64,000 nt of DNA from Anseranas semipalmata (lineage: Eukaryota; Chordata; Aves; Anseriformes; Anseranatidae): the NCBI GenBank assembly GCA_013399115.1, contig VXAA01006450.1, positions 150,335 to 214,334 on the forward strand. The letters are read 5' to 3'. Both the position numbers and the translations under genes were made by a program. Positions 11,701-24,767 of the stretch are shown one piece after another (the stretch's first letter is position 1; every line of letters begins with the position of its first letter). The notes below the pieces were generated by a model. It searched no databases. It saw only the letters and a list, made by a program, of their open reading frames with translations, and was not told where the DNA came from.

Positions 11701-13337
11701 CAATAGTTAAATTATTTTGACAAAATGTTTAGCAGGTGCCACTATTATAAGCCTAGAAATAATTAAGAATATAGGAAGAAACTGCCTCTGTGATTCCAAA
11801 ACGGGGTGATTAAATATGCATATTAGCCACTTCTATCCAGAATCTGAGACGTACAGTTATCCAGAGATGCATGATTAATGTACGAAGCTATTTGCATCTG
11901 TAATCCAAGAGGCAGCTTCCTACCAAATTCTGTCCAAGCTTCCCCCTCTTCCCCGTCCACCCCAAACCGGAGATTGCTAAGGTTTGGCTGAGAAACAAGA
12001 TTTGTTAGGAAGTTCCCCACCAACAAGTTTAGGCTGAAAAACGAGGGGAGCAGCATGGGGAAGGAATGGAGATTTCTTTCCAGCCGGATTCTGCAGGGCT
12101 CCAGACTCCCACTGCTCCTCTGGAGCCTCACGTGCGGAGGGACTGCAGGGAGGGCTCTTTTCTTAAGAGGGAAATGAGGTCTAATCCTATTCCTCCAGCT
12201 CACTCTGGAGTCCTGTTACTCACTTAGGCACTTTTTAAATTGACACTAAGAAAAAAAAAATAATTAAAAAAGTACTGCACATATTTCACACTTCCTGGGC
12301 TTTCGCGAGCCTTGGGAAGATCACAGAGACCAAGGGGGAGATGGCCAAGGCGATCTGTCGAGAAAACAGTGCTCCCCGTGGACACAGCTGACTTTTATTT
12401 GTCACCCTTTGACAGAACTGCTATTGAACTAAATCTAGTTTAAATTTGTTATTCCTGTGTTATCTTTAAGGTAAAAGCTCGTCTTACGGTGGTTCTGCGG
12501 CACCGCGATGATAGCGCGTTATCATACGGGATCTGACATCTGACTTCCAAAGAGACACGGGGCTCTCCCAGTCCCAGCCGGCAGCGCCGTGTGCCTGCGC
12601 TGGTGCAAGCGAGCGCTGCCCTGCACCCTGAAGAACAACCCTGACGGCACCCCAAGGGGGCCTGCTGCTGACGAGGTGTGGAACGATGTTATTTACGCTA
12701 CGGCTAGGTCCAACAGCAGCGTTGTATTGCAACGGGTGATGAAATGGAAAAATCTGTCCCCCCGCGAAAGAACAACAGGGCTCTGACCCCAGAGAATCTA
12801 GAAACGAGTCAAAGGTTCAGTTCAGCACAAGTCTTGACACAACATCTAAATTTATGCAAAAGCCAAAGAGAAAGAGAAAATTCAGTGGATAATACTGAAA
12901 GACGGGAAGATCCAAATCCGATCTATTTTCGTTATTGTATCTATTTGGAAAAGTCATTTCATTTCAAGTGTTTGTAATCACCTTCAAATCTGAAACAACT
13001 TTAAAAAAATTTAAAAAAGCAACTCTGGCTGCAAAAGGTGATCCCAAATGCTGGGTGAATGACGTGACAACGCGCACCAGCACACAGCCCCCTTCGGCAA
13101 GACTATGCAAGTCCACGCATCCTCTCCCAAACCCTCACATTAAAAAAGCAGGTGACAACACACTAACTGCACTAATTAATACAGCTTCCAACATTAAGTG
13201 CAAGCAAGACAAAATAAAATCAAAGAAAAAAAATGCTACTACCTCTGTTAACCACGGTCCAACACTTGGAACAACATTATTTCACATGGGAGGCTGCAAG
13301 TAAAAACCTGCTGTGAAAAGACTGAATTTATGAGCTC

Positions 13338-13353
13338 TTTTTTTTTTTTTTTT
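13338..13353. repeat. Poly-T tract (16)
   Basis: Uninterrupted T run in AT-rich DNA, just downstream (minus sense) of the possible alternative stop codon. Confidence 0.9.
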
Positions 13354-13388
13354 AATGGTCAGAGTGGAGTCTGGAAAATGTTTTGTAT

Positions 13389-13562
13389 TTATACTTCACT
13401 GTGGACAATATATACCTGGACTTCAAGTAGGCAATTGATACAGCACCATCTAGTAGGCAAAAGGAAAGGTGAATCTATGTTGACTTGGACTAAAGTATTA
13501 AAAGAATTAGAAAACGCCTGACTATAAATACGCTGCTTGATGTTGTGAAGGTAATAAAGTGC
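13389..13562 (-). CDS. HMBOX1: Possible alternative HMBOX1 C-terminal tail (57 codons plus stop)
   Basis: If the acceptor at 13562 is joined to the phase-0 donor after HMBOX1 exon 29181-29275 (..DYSEQ), the frame stays open for 57 codons, starting ALYYLHNIKQRIYSQ, and ends at TAA (13389-13391). This tail would replace the DDSTSHS..ALDDD tail from exon 25295-25432. The sequence resembles no domain that I recognise and is hydrophobic rather than acidic. An open frame of this length is not strong evidence by itself. The exon could equally be untranslated. Confidence 0.25.
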   Translation of the reverse strand, partial: ALYYLHNIKQRIYSQAFSNSFNTLVQVNIDSPFLLPTRWCCINCLLEVQVYIVHSEV

Positions 13563-15162
13563 CTGCAGAGGAAAAGAGAAGAATGAGAAACAAGAGGAAT
13601 GAAATTAAAATGGCAGAAGTCACTGAAGACCATGAAAGGGGAGAAAGGGCACAGAAAGCAACAAGATAACCCTAACAGGAGTGGGAGAGACAACAACTAG
13701 CACAGGGAACTAAACAGAACAGATAAACCTGAGCACTATCATTATGTGCAAGAAATGTCAAATTAGTCTGTTAAGAACAGCCACAGCCATGTCTGTGATA
13801 TACTTGTATTTTTCCAAGTAATTTGCTAGAGTATCACTGAACATCTATGAAGCGCAGGGCCCAGTACCAGTCTTCCCAGTAAAAAAGACAGTCCAAATAT
13901 TAATAAAAAAAAGATTATACTTAGAAGTTACAATGCCCCTGATTTGCTAATCTAAGCATCAGAACCAAAAGGAGGGAAGAGAGGAGTGCTGCTAACTAAC
14001 CATGCTGAAAAACCACAAGGTCTTTTGTCTAGAAAAAAGCTCGAAAGTTTTCAAAAGATTTTGAACCGAATCTAAAATTCAGCACTACACTGGATTGCTC
14101 TGTTATTAGCATGGAAATCATATATGTTGCTTAGAGACCATACCACCGCTGGGTTCAGGTTAGAGCACATCGGTATAAGAAAACCATTGGTAAAGCAGGT
14201 AAAACGGGATTACCAAAGTGTGAAGGAGCTTGGATGAAAGACAAAAGAAATAATCTCTATGAAGAAACACAACAAAAGTTTGGGGAAATAACATGTGACA
14301 AATTCGGTATCAGCAAGAATCAGTTTCAGAGGAAAGCGAATGGCTCAGAGCAATTGAAGGAGGTATAGCTCAAAACACTCGTCTGGAATTCCTTCAAGGA
14401 AGTATAGGCTCAGTGTAAGAAATAATTTCAAGAGGTGACATCAGTTTAGCAAGATGACTTCTGGTGGCTGTGATATTTTTGAAGCACTCTGGCAATTGAT
14501 AAAAGCATTTATAAAAACAGTTGCTTGAGGCAATGCAGCTACAGGAAATGGTGATGACTGATCAAAAATGTTTCATGTTAAATAATTTTATGTTGAATCT
14601 GCCCAGGTAACTATAAAAACATTGCAAGGTACCCTTAACAACTGGAATTCATGTACCCAAATGTTTAATATAGTGAATAGCAAGAAAGAAGTTAGGATTA
14701 GAAATTCAGACTGACCTGGTCTGGCTTTTGGTTGGGTTCTTTTTTGTTTTTACATAAGCAGCAAAAATAAAGGTTGAACAGAATAATAGCTGCTCAACAC
14801 TGACGGGCATGGAAGTATGTATCGCTGTCTCAGTAGAACAGGTAGACTGAATCTGTAAGATACTGAAGCAAACCTAATTAATACGGCAGCACACATAAAC
14901 CACCTTTTATCAAAACTACCTTTGTTTGATTCCCATTATGGCAGAAGTACAAAGCGTAAAAAGATATTTATCATACATAACGAACTTCACGTGGTTTAGA
15001 GACATAAGGCACAACATGTTTTCTGATGGAAAGTCATACTTTTTTATTTTTTAAAGAAGTTCCTTCTGCAGAGAACCCCTCTAGTAGTCAAATCTCTACA
15101 AGTTATTAAATACTATGAACAGGTTATAACTGTAAGAGTAGAAGACAAGTCTACCTCTTTGG

Positions 15163-15475
15163 AATCATAGTTTTACAATTAAGGCCAGAAGGGACCAGTC
15201 TGTCACCTACAAGGAGACCCTGCACATGTCTTGGGTTCCCAAATGTCTGATGCAAACTTCCTACTCTATCTGCTTCATCCAGTGGGATGAAAGAACCATC
15301 CTGCCCTTCCAAATGCAAAACAATCCCCTAAGGATTTATAAATATCACTGACTTCTTTACTCCTAATCAGAAGCCTAATTTTCAAGCTTATTTCACTGAA
15401 TTGATTTACTGACAATGCAACTTCAGGACAGTTTTGTTCCTGCTCTGCTATAAATCCTACCATGAATTAACTGAG
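15163..15475 (-). mobile_element. Old CR1 LINE 3' fragment
   Basis: Reads as the reverse complement of a CR1 tail. It starts with ggaatcatag and aaggccagaagggacca, followed by diverged sequence. Strong decay suggests an ancient insertion. Confidence 0.65.
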
Positions 15476-18400
15476 CGTTGTTGAAATCTAGGGGTGATTC
15501 TCAACTGGAGTTAACTCCAATAGCTTTGCAAATGGGTGGATCTATTCCCTAATCGCAGATAGTATTTCTTTTCTCCAAACACCTGGAGAAACAGGACTGT
15601 GACTTAAAAGAGCTCTAAAGGAAGGAAGAGAAGCAGAATTAAACTGTTACTGCCCAGTGAGCACCTGTGTGCAAAGATGCAGAAGTTTAGATAAAGTGAC
15701 AGGCAGCTACCTCTGCAACAAACAGAACAAAAGCACGTCTCAGATTCCAACAGCAGCTCCTATATGTACTTCATAATGCCATGCAGTGTGCCATGAAGAA
15801 ACACGGACACAAAGAAACATACGGTGGATATTTCAGAGCACTTGATGAGCTGTTCCAACTATCAGTAAAGCATCCAAGATGTTTATGTTTCTCAATTAGT
15901 AGTTACACGCTTTGCACAGTGCACCTGGTCTTTCCCAGCAACACATCAAATTTCCTCTTTGCCATTCTGAATCCAGCATAGCTCCATCTAAAGTCAGACC
16001 ACCCTACCCAATGCAGAAAGGTGAAATGTTCTCACTGCTAACTTCCAGTCCAAAATTTTATCAAACCTTTTGAACATAAGGCAGCTTGAATGTGTCAAGG
16101 GAGAGTCTATGTCATTTGGTCTTGTAAAGATCTGCTACTTGCCATAAAGCATAAATGAAATGGCTTGCACTCTGGTATAGGAAAAATTGGTCAGTGCGTT
16201 GATATTCTGAGTCCCTGGCTCTGGTTAACTCCTGAATGATATTTTCAGTACTGTCACTACAGTCCTGTTAAAGAGAGATAGCAGCAATGTTATCAGCCGG
16301 CAGACAAAAAAATCCAAAGCCAAATGTGCCTTGAGGAACGGAATATATGCTCAATATTCTTACTGGAATATACTGGGTGAGAAATATTAATTAATAATTT
16401 ACTTTCATTAAGTCTTCGACCTTCTTAACCAATTTGATGGATAAACTTTGTAAGTAAAATCTATTTTTAAATCTCAAATGATATAAATACATCTCAGAAG
16501 GCTGAAGTCAATTTCTTAATTATAGAGGTGGGTTATTTAAGCTACATATGCCATCTTGCCATAACGCGGAAGACTAATTAGTTAAGGAGAAGGGGTAGGG
16601 AGAGAAGGACAGGAAGCTGAATTGAGACCAGTGAGAGCAGCAAGTTAACGCCTAAAGATTTCTGTCCTAGAAAAGAAGTTGCTACAATTGCTACTGTGAG
16701 TGTAAGTACCACTAGTGGTAATGGTGCTGGAAGAACTAAGTACCCAAGACCCATAGGTCTGTTCTGAACCACAGTGACAATGGATGAGATTTACAGAAGT
16801 ATTTCAGTACAAAGAAGCTGAAAAGTAACTGAAGGATTTAAGTAAGAGCCTAAAGAAGTTAAGTTCGTAACTTCTTCGCAAATCTGTAGAAGTTAAGAAC
16901 ATACTGGTTTTTCTAAATTTGGCATCTTTACATACCAAAAAGCTTCAGAAACTTGTCTGGTAAGTAGCTACAGCAGAACAGCACTACAGAAAAATATGGT
17001 CAAAAAGTTTACAGGCAAATTCGGAGCACAGGATCTGCAGTGCTCGAGACTGATCAGCAGATACTGTTTTTCACAAAAACAGAATAGAAAGGCACGTAAC
17101 ACTCTACGACAGATGCCTTTTCAGAATCTGGCAATATATCACAGAAAGATTATGGTGTTATTATAGGGCACCACCACAGCTCCTCTCCTGCTGTATGGCA
17201 GAATACTGTCAACTATCCAGCTGCAGGCTTCTTAGAGGTTTATTAAGAAAAAGGTGAGTTGCCCATAACACTACACCATGCTAATCGCAACAGGAGAGAG
17301 CAGACAGCTTCAGGACAACACAGCTACATAGTTGGCAACAACTGCTGGTAAGGCTTCCAAACTGAGACACTACAAAAGATGGCCTGAAGTGGCACAGAAG
17401 AGCCAGTTACCTTCTCCGTTTCGGGAACTGGAGGCTAACAGTGCAATTGGTACTCTCTACCTGCGGGCACGGTGAAAACACAGCACCAGTAATTCAGTGG
17501 AGTCCTGGACCATGGCTAATCCTCCTTAATACAACTCTACAACCAAGTGACAAATCAAGAAGAGCTAAACCGGAATGCTGGGTAATCTGCAATCACACTG
17601 TCACACAGCTAACTGTTAGTTTTGTTTCTAAAACTCTCTGAGAAGTACAAACATGAGCAGGGAAAAAAAAAAAAAGAAAAAAAAACACATAAAAGTAAGA
17701 GAATCTGCTTTGCATAGAAAACTAAACTCAGTTTCAGTCCTTGCTGTTATAAGTTACCATTAGAAACAGGTCATTATTTAAGTTTACGAAGTAGCTGTTC
17801 CAAGTGTCACTAATAATGCTGGTATTAAAGAGAATTAGGGGGAAGAAGATCTTCTGTTTTCAATCACAGAAAGACAGAAATCCTTTTAATTATGACCATG
17901 CCAATCCACATCTTTCTAAAGCAGCTAATTACATGTCAGGAGGACACTCAGTCATTCAAAAGAACTGCCATTACTTTTACTGCCATACTTTTATGCATTT
18001 ATCTACCCATCCCAATCACCCTGCCTGCATTTTGAAAGGATTTAGCAGAAGCGTGCTGGATGTTTTGATCAGCAGAATACACCCGCTTCCATTTAACAGA
18101 AGAGGGAAGAGAGGGAATGAATGGCACAGAGAGCCTCCTGCCAAGCCACCTGAGAGATGCACAGCACATACAGAAGCATGGAAGGGCCATTACGCAGCTC
18201 ACCCCGGCTCCATGGGTTTGGTTCGCTCGCGCTGAAGCTGTTGGTTGGAGCACTCCAAAGCTTACTGGGAAGAACGAGGAAGAGCACAGCATTGCAGCAA
18301 TCAACCCAATTAGCTAGTTTTCTTGATCAGACTGATTAAAAGGGGCACTTAAAGTAAGTTTTGTGAGTTTTCCCTATCCACACCTAAAATGGCAAATCCT

Positions 18401-20289
18401 TTTCTATCTCTGTGACATATCGCCTGAATACTACACTGATAAAGCACACTGCAGACATCACAGACAGTATCTCAAAACAGCAAAACATATTTCTTTACTT
18501 TTTCCAGTAAGTACAAGCTAAAGTATGACCTGGATTTTCACAGAGTGTGTGACCTTAACAAAAACAGAGCAGTTTGTACTGATTGCTGTAACTGTGCCAA
18601 TACCACTGTAGCTGCTGCATCACCTATGCTGAATGGATGGCTTCATGAAAACAGGCACGAACAAACAATGCGAAGCTATTTTTAAGTGATAAAACCTAAG
18701 GCCCAGGTTAGCAATGAACAACGCGTTAGAGGTTTGAATTTTTCTCCCTACATTTGTTTCACTGGTGCCACTGAGAATACTTTCATTTATTTAATTTTAT
18801 TTATATTTGCTGGACAAAAACCAACATCGAAATGCTGTCAGCTTCCTGACAGCCCTCAAAATGACCACATCCAGTTTTCTAGTTATAACACATTTCTCAC
18901 AAAGGAGAAAAATAATTTTTGTGTATTTTAATTTTGAATTTATAGCTGCCATCTCTAGAATGCCTCGTTTCATTAATGTGCAATATCATTAATTGGACAG
19001 TTCAAACCCCATAAATTAGAAAACACTACTAGACACTAAAATGAAGGGTTTGGGGCTATGCTTTTCAGCTTGCCAAATGCCTGTCGGCCAATAACCAATT
19101 CAAGATCCTGAGTTAAAATCCTAGCTTCAAAAAGGCCCAAGGGGGAAAGTTTCATTTTGAAATGTCTCTGCAACTCTTCTCCTTGGAAACTGCAAGGTAC
19201 TTTTGGTCAGGCCATCAACCTTCCCTTCCAAGAAGTCACAGTGAAAATGCCCAACTCCACAAACTTCCATTAAATTAGCCAGTATCGTGATACAACCCCG
19301 ATTACACACACACACAATCTACAGGTGTCTAACAAGAATGAGCATATGTTAGGTCACTGACATATAGCACATCTTTTCAAGACCAATCTTGCCAACAAGA
19401 ATTCCTGCCAAATGATAAACGCTACACTAAACTCAAGATTATTGCCTACAAGCTTAAGACTTTGCTCAAAATAATATTACCAAGTCAAATAACTTCAAAG
19501 AGTGCAAGAGCTACCTGTGTGGGAAGCCCTGTCTAAAATAAGAGCAAAGTTTATTTTGACATAAAAAAGTAGAATTTGCTGGTAATTATCCAATGAATTT
19601 GAAAGAAGCTGACGAATACTGGGGAACGAGGGATATACAGTGATGTAGCTGGGGTAGGAGGAGGAACATAAACCTTCTGGTAAGAAAATTACTACGTGAA
19701 ATGAGGAAAATTTCACGGATAAACAGGGAAAAAAGAAAAAAAAAAGAAAAAGAAAATACACATCCAAAAAAAGAAAAAAAAACATCCACAGCTCAGTACC
19801 GTGGGCAAAATCTCTCATTGAATCTTAGTAATTTGCAGAGAAATGTGTGAATCCAGCTTTGTAACTGAGTTGAAATTACACACAGTGAAACAAAATCCTG
19901 CATTAAATGCTTGAGGGACAGCATTTTTGAGTTTTGAAAACTCTTATACCAATTTTGCTGGTTTTATCTATGTGAAAAATGAAGAACCTTCTCCTTCTGA
20001 AATCCTGTTACAACTACCACGTGTCTCTGCGTGACTCAACTACCCTGGTGAAAGGACAGCATGATGCTTTCATTTTACTTCTTTGCAAGAAGCATCTCAT
20101 TATGAAGGAAAACTGTTACACCATGTAGGCGAACTGAAAATCTTAAAAAATCTCCAAGTTCCTCTGCACCTCAAGGCAGGAGTAACGCTTGGGATAATGA
20201 CTCCACGCTGTTCCATACTGGCGAACACCACCATGATTTCTCTTCAAAATAACATCCAAATCAGACCTAAAATCTGTCTAGGAAAGTAC

Positions 20290-20305
20290 TTTTTTTTTTT
20301 TTTTT
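20290..20305. repeat. Poly-T tract (16)
   Basis: Uninterrupted T run in noncoding sequence. Confidence 0.9.
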
Positions 20306-20885
20306 GTCTAGCAGTGGCCAACAGCAAACACTTAAGGAAATAACATGAGGCTCCAAGTATAGAAGATCTAGCCTACCAGCCTATATCTTCTGAAAATCAC
20401 CATTTAAAGATCTACTGAGCCAAAAATTTCTAGCTTATCATAGTAGTCACCAGTGGGCTTAAGTTAAATAAAATTTTTCCTCCAGTATGTTCAGCTATGT
20501 AAAATTTTCCAAGTCTACACTCACAGCAGCAAGACAATGAAAAATCCTCTCAAAGGCAAAAATGAATGTGCAGCACAAGTGTTAGGAAAACACGGAGAAC
20601 TTACCAGTTTGATGTTAGCCAATGAAACAAACAAAATAATTAAGATATCCCTGAAGAACTGTGTAAACAGAGCAAATAATTAATGACATTTATTACTTAT
20701 GGCTTGATTAGAACCTGTAGCCAGACCCTGCAAATAAACCTCATCTCTACTAGGAGAATACATAACTTTTTATGAATAGGCAAAACAATAACAACAACAA
20801 AATGAAGTTAACAGAATTTCTTTAAACAAGTGAACATGTATAGATCAGAACTTAGAAACTCCTTGACCTGAGCAGGTTTATACAG

Positions 20886-21440
20886 AGTCGTGGAATAATT
20901 TAGGTCAGAATAGACCTCTGGAGGTCTCTAATCCAACCCCCAATCTTGTCCAGTTGACTTTTGAATATCCCCAAGGATGGGGTTTCCTCTGCCTTTCTGG
21001 GCCACTGTTCTACCACCCTCAGTATGAAAATATTTCTCTTTATACTCATTTGGAATTCTCCTTAATGCAATTTGAGCCCACTGCCCCTAATCTTTTTGCT
21101 ACGCGCCTCTGAGAAGAGCCTGGCTCTGTCTTCTCTAAAACTACCCATTAAGACAGTTGAAGAGCAAAATAAGATCTCCCTGGAGTGAGTCTGAACAAAC
21201 CCGGCTCTCTCAAACTCTCATCACATGGCATGTGCTCCAACCCTCTCATCTCAGCAGCCCTGTGATGGACTCACTCCTGTCCAAAACTGGACACAATACT
21301 CCAGATGTGCTCTCACAAGTGATGAACACAGGGGACTAATCACTCTCCTTGACCTGCTGACAGTTCTTCCTAATGAGATTCCTTAATCACTGCAAGGGCA
21401 CACTGCTGACTCATGACCAACTTTTTCACGTCCAACGTAG
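20886..21440 (-). mobile_element. CR1 LINE 3' fragment
   Basis: Clear reverse-complement CR1. From the left it has the 3' end (gtcgtggaataatttaggtc, then ggtctctaatccaaccccc), then the block around aaaactggacacaatactcc. It ends near atcactgcaagggcacactg. It is 5'-truncated, moderately diverged and has no intact reading frame. Confidence 0.9.
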
Positions 21441-21931
21441 AGTAATAGGATTACGCTGTAACAGTATCTATGCTTATACTGTATTAGATGTCTCTACAAC
21501 TCTATGGTATTAATGAATAATATGTCTGCTTGTTGCTACATTTATTTATTTATTTTTTTTAATCAACTCATAACGCTTTTTTAAGTATCTAGGATCTCAT
21601 ACTTCAGGAAAAAGACATGGAGAATTCAAAACAAAAACAAAAAAGGAAGTAGAGGTAGAAATTGTTGTTTTAAGAAGACTGTTAGAGATAACAACTCAAG
21701 TACAAGGACTTTATCAGCCACAAAATAACAGCCAAAATTTACTCTACAAAGTTAAAAGCAATCTGTGCCCATCACAGAAAAAGGGCATCTTGAATAATTT
21801 CTTCTCTATTCACAGAAGAAAAAGGTAGATCTAGCCTGCCACCAGATCCATTTCAAGGGAACCCACGTGAGAATGTACTGCAGTTATTCCAGGTTGGCTA
21901 CAACAAATTGCCAGTGAATTGCAATGCTACA

Positions 21932-21951
21932 AAACAAACAAACAAACAAAC
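21932..21951. repeat. (AAAC)5 microsatellite
   Basis: Five perfect AAAC units. Confidence 0.9.
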
Positions 21952-23652
21952 AGGCTCAATTATCAAGAAAATCCAGAGACAGAAAGACAAAAACAACTTC
22001 CCACACTGCAGCAGAAAACCTAGAACAAGTCTAAATCCCAGGATGCTTTCTCCACTGGTTCTCCCAATTACTCTAGATCTAATCTAAGTGCAGTTCTCCT
22101 GAAATCATCACACCAGCATCTGTTCTATTCAACCTAATTCATGTCAAACCAGAAAATTGTTAGTCAATGGCAAATTGTCTGTTATCAGCTTTCAGAATAA
22201 AGGAAATAAGCTGCCATGAGCATCCTGAAGTCCTACTCTTTCCTCGTACCTCTTGTAGATAGGTGCAAACCAAGGTGAAAAAAACTGAAACACACCATGG
22301 AAGGAAGTGTCTTTCTAAAATTTTTTTAGCATGACTGATTCCCTAGTTAAGTCACTTGTTATTTCCTCTGGTGGGAAGATGATGTGGGAGAGCAGCAAAC
22401 TGATGTTTACCTGGAAGCTACAGACAAGGAGGATCTGGCAATCTCCAGTTGTTCACAAGTGGTTTATCTGTTTAACCTTCATACTGGATATTGATGCATG
22501 ATAAGACCAGCAGCTACCTGACACTGACAGAATTAAGGCCAGATTATTCTACATCAGATGGTACAGACATAGAATACAGACAGTGGTGTTACTTTGATCC
22601 TGCATCGCATGAACCAGTAATCAGAACATGGATGTTTTAGTACTATTTTTATTCTTTCCTATTGCTTTAAAAAGGCGATGCTTGAAACAATGACTTTTTT
22701 TTTTTAAAGATGCCATAGTAAGCAATATTTCTTTTAAAATTGCAGCTGTCCAACAGTTTGAGTCTGTTCTTTTTAAAATGAAACAGCCAGAACAAATGGT
22801 GGTGGCAATCCCAACATAAAGAGGCCATCGATTATTAAAATCTCCTTACTATAAATCGTGGATGTTGCTTGTCAGCTTGGTGTGTGACTGTAGTATGAAT
22901 AAGAAGGTAAAATTCCACTAAGGCTATAGTTTGCTCGATCATTCTGCTGTGCAAAAATAGAAAGAAAAGCTCTCCTCCCGTCCTTTCACTCCTTAGTACC
23001 AAAACATTCATACATATGTTAAGAAAAAAACCTGCAATGGTGCAATGGTAGCTGATCCAATTCCTTTTTTTCCTGAGTCTGCCCTGATGCTACTTACGAA
23101 TTTGCCTACTCAAGAAATGCAATAAAACAGAAAAAGACGGCTTCATTCTGCTTCAGTGATCTATACCTAAGGAAAGCACATAAATTTTCCAATGAAATCC
23201 ATAAATGAAAGACGAGGCCAAGCTCTACCTATTTATCTTCAAAGTTACAGAGACAAAGAGGTGCCAAATCTGTGGCCTCTGAAAGCACAAAATCTCCTCC
23301 ACACTTACCTAAGCAATTTGCACAAGATTAACAGATGTAAAGATGATCTAGTTAGCCTGCACCTTGAAGAGGTTTAGGCTGGCTAAAATCCTGCCAAGAA
23401 GACACATTTTAGGAGCTCACAATGCTATCCAATAGTTATGCATGAGGAAGGGAGGGAGGATGAGAACAAACCAAGTAATTGCAACTTCCTTCATCCCCTC
23501 CACCTTTAGAAGTGGATGAGAGAAAAAGGAAGCCCATCCTTCAAAATGAAGTTATTTTCCCCTCTTAAGCTATTCCCACGTAAACGTAAAAATGGAATGT
23601 TGTGGAAACACTATGCAAATTTTTATATATCTATATACAAAAATTTACATAG

Positions 23653-23672
23653 TTTTTTTTTTTTTTTTTTTT
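23653..23672. repeat. Poly-T tract (20)
   Basis: Uninterrupted run of T, directly downstream of an AT-rich tatatctatatac stretch. Confidence 0.9.
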
Positions 23673-24567
23673 CTTTATGTAACACAGTCCTGCTCATCTC
23701 TAACACTTCCCGTGCTGTTTCCATTGAAACGTTTCCTCTTACCGGCAGCAACATATCGTTTTATCAGGATGCCAGGAGATCATTTCCACACAATGCCAGC
23801 AGATGTAATTTTCTTAGATGCACACACAGTTCATCATTTAGATACTAGATGACAAGGTGATCGCAGGGTGACTCTGTAATGCAAGTTTGCTGTTTGGCAT
23901 TTTGAATTCTCAAATGATAAAAAAAAGACTTATCAAATATAAATATCTTTAAGAAAAAAGTAACAAAAGTGCTACATATGATCAAGGAAAACAATTCCAT
24001 TAGTTTCTGCTACTTAAAGTAGGTTTGCTTTACAAATATTACCACATCCATTATCAGTATGGCTTCCAATTATTAATTAAATTGCTCGTAGCAGTATAGC
24101 TTTCTCACATCTTAACAAGGACAGAGTAAAGAGAACACAAAACATTCACACCCCATTTCTCAGGTAAGAGATCCTCCTGCCTTTAAGCAAATACAAAAGT
24201 TCATATTTAGGAAAATATGTATGCTATGATGGTTAACTAGCAAAGGTCAGGTGCAAACGTTCTCCAATAACCCTTCAGGCTAGTTGGGATGTAGGCATTC
24301 GTTACACAGACGTGTAAAAATTCACTCACCCATTTCATGACCTTAATACCTTCCTGGAAAACATTGCTTTTGAAAGTGGCAAAGTGGAGAGGGGAGTAGG
24401 GTGGGGACAGAAAAGGTGAGAGGAAGAATAAGAAGTGAAATTGTTAGTGACAGATCAATAGAGTCTAGACCTCTTCTGAGCAGGCACTGCCAGCCATGCC
24501 AAATAATGAATAGTGGTTTTGAGAAGTGGACTGTTGTCCATTAGACATTCAGCTCATTTTTCATATG

Positions 24568-24640
24568 ATCCCAGGCTGGGCTTCAATCATGGTCCCAGAG
24601 GCAGAAGGCAGTACTTATCCACTAAGCCACGCAGCTTGTG
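24568..24640 (-). mobile_element. tRNA-derived SINE head (MIR/CORE-SINE-like fragment)
   Basis: On the minus strand TGGCTTAGTGG (24619-24629) matches the polymerase III box A consensus exactly. About 30 bases later GATTGAAGCCC (24578-24588) is a diverged box B. The spacing fits a tRNA-like promoter. No complete tRNA fold or body is apparent, so a SINE relic is more likely than a tRNA gene. Confidence 0.45.
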
Positions 24641-24767
24641 AGAGTAGAGGATGTCTGTGTTGAATATGTGAACATCAACCGAAATATGTGAATGTGTTTC
24701 CAATGGACATTCTCAGCACAGCACCCAAAAGTATATCGAGTCACTGTATGACCAGTGAGGCACAGCT

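Larger units (their letters stand above)
8650..13562 (-). other. HMBOX1: Candidate alternative 3'-terminal exon and 3' UTR of HMBOX1
   Basis: The upstream edge is a textbook minus-strand splice acceptor: about 30 pyrimidine-rich bases ending in CTCTGCAG, with the AG at 13563-13564 on the plus strand and the exon starting at 13562. The downstream edge has minus-strand AATAAA signals at 8723-8728 and 8672-8677. Internal AATAAA signals at 11289-11294 and 11646-11651 could give shorter forms. The body is mostly AT-rich, UTR-like sequence with GC-rich islands at about 9490-9790 and 10740-11010. Human HMBOX1 and KIF13B are only a few kilobases apart, which favours an HMBOX1 transcript end near 8.65 kb rather than only near 25 kb. 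Joining to HMBOX1 is inferred; a separate minus-strand noncoding gene is an alternative. Confidence 0.5.
13563..24767. other. Noncoding AT-rich region, probable HMBOX1 intron or downstream sequence
   Basis: No coding exon recognised on either strand. It contains two CR1 relics (15163-15475 and 20886-21440), a tRNA-like SINE fragment (24568-24640), an (AAAC)5 tract, and poly-A or poly-T tracts (about 17660-17685, 20290-20305 and 23653-23672). If the terminal exon at 13562 is genuine, this is the last intron of that transcript form. Confidence 0.5.

Noticed and set aside
24568..24640. True tRNA gene
   Set aside because: Box B is degenerate and I could not draw a full cloverleaf or acceptor stem; a SINE relic is more likely.
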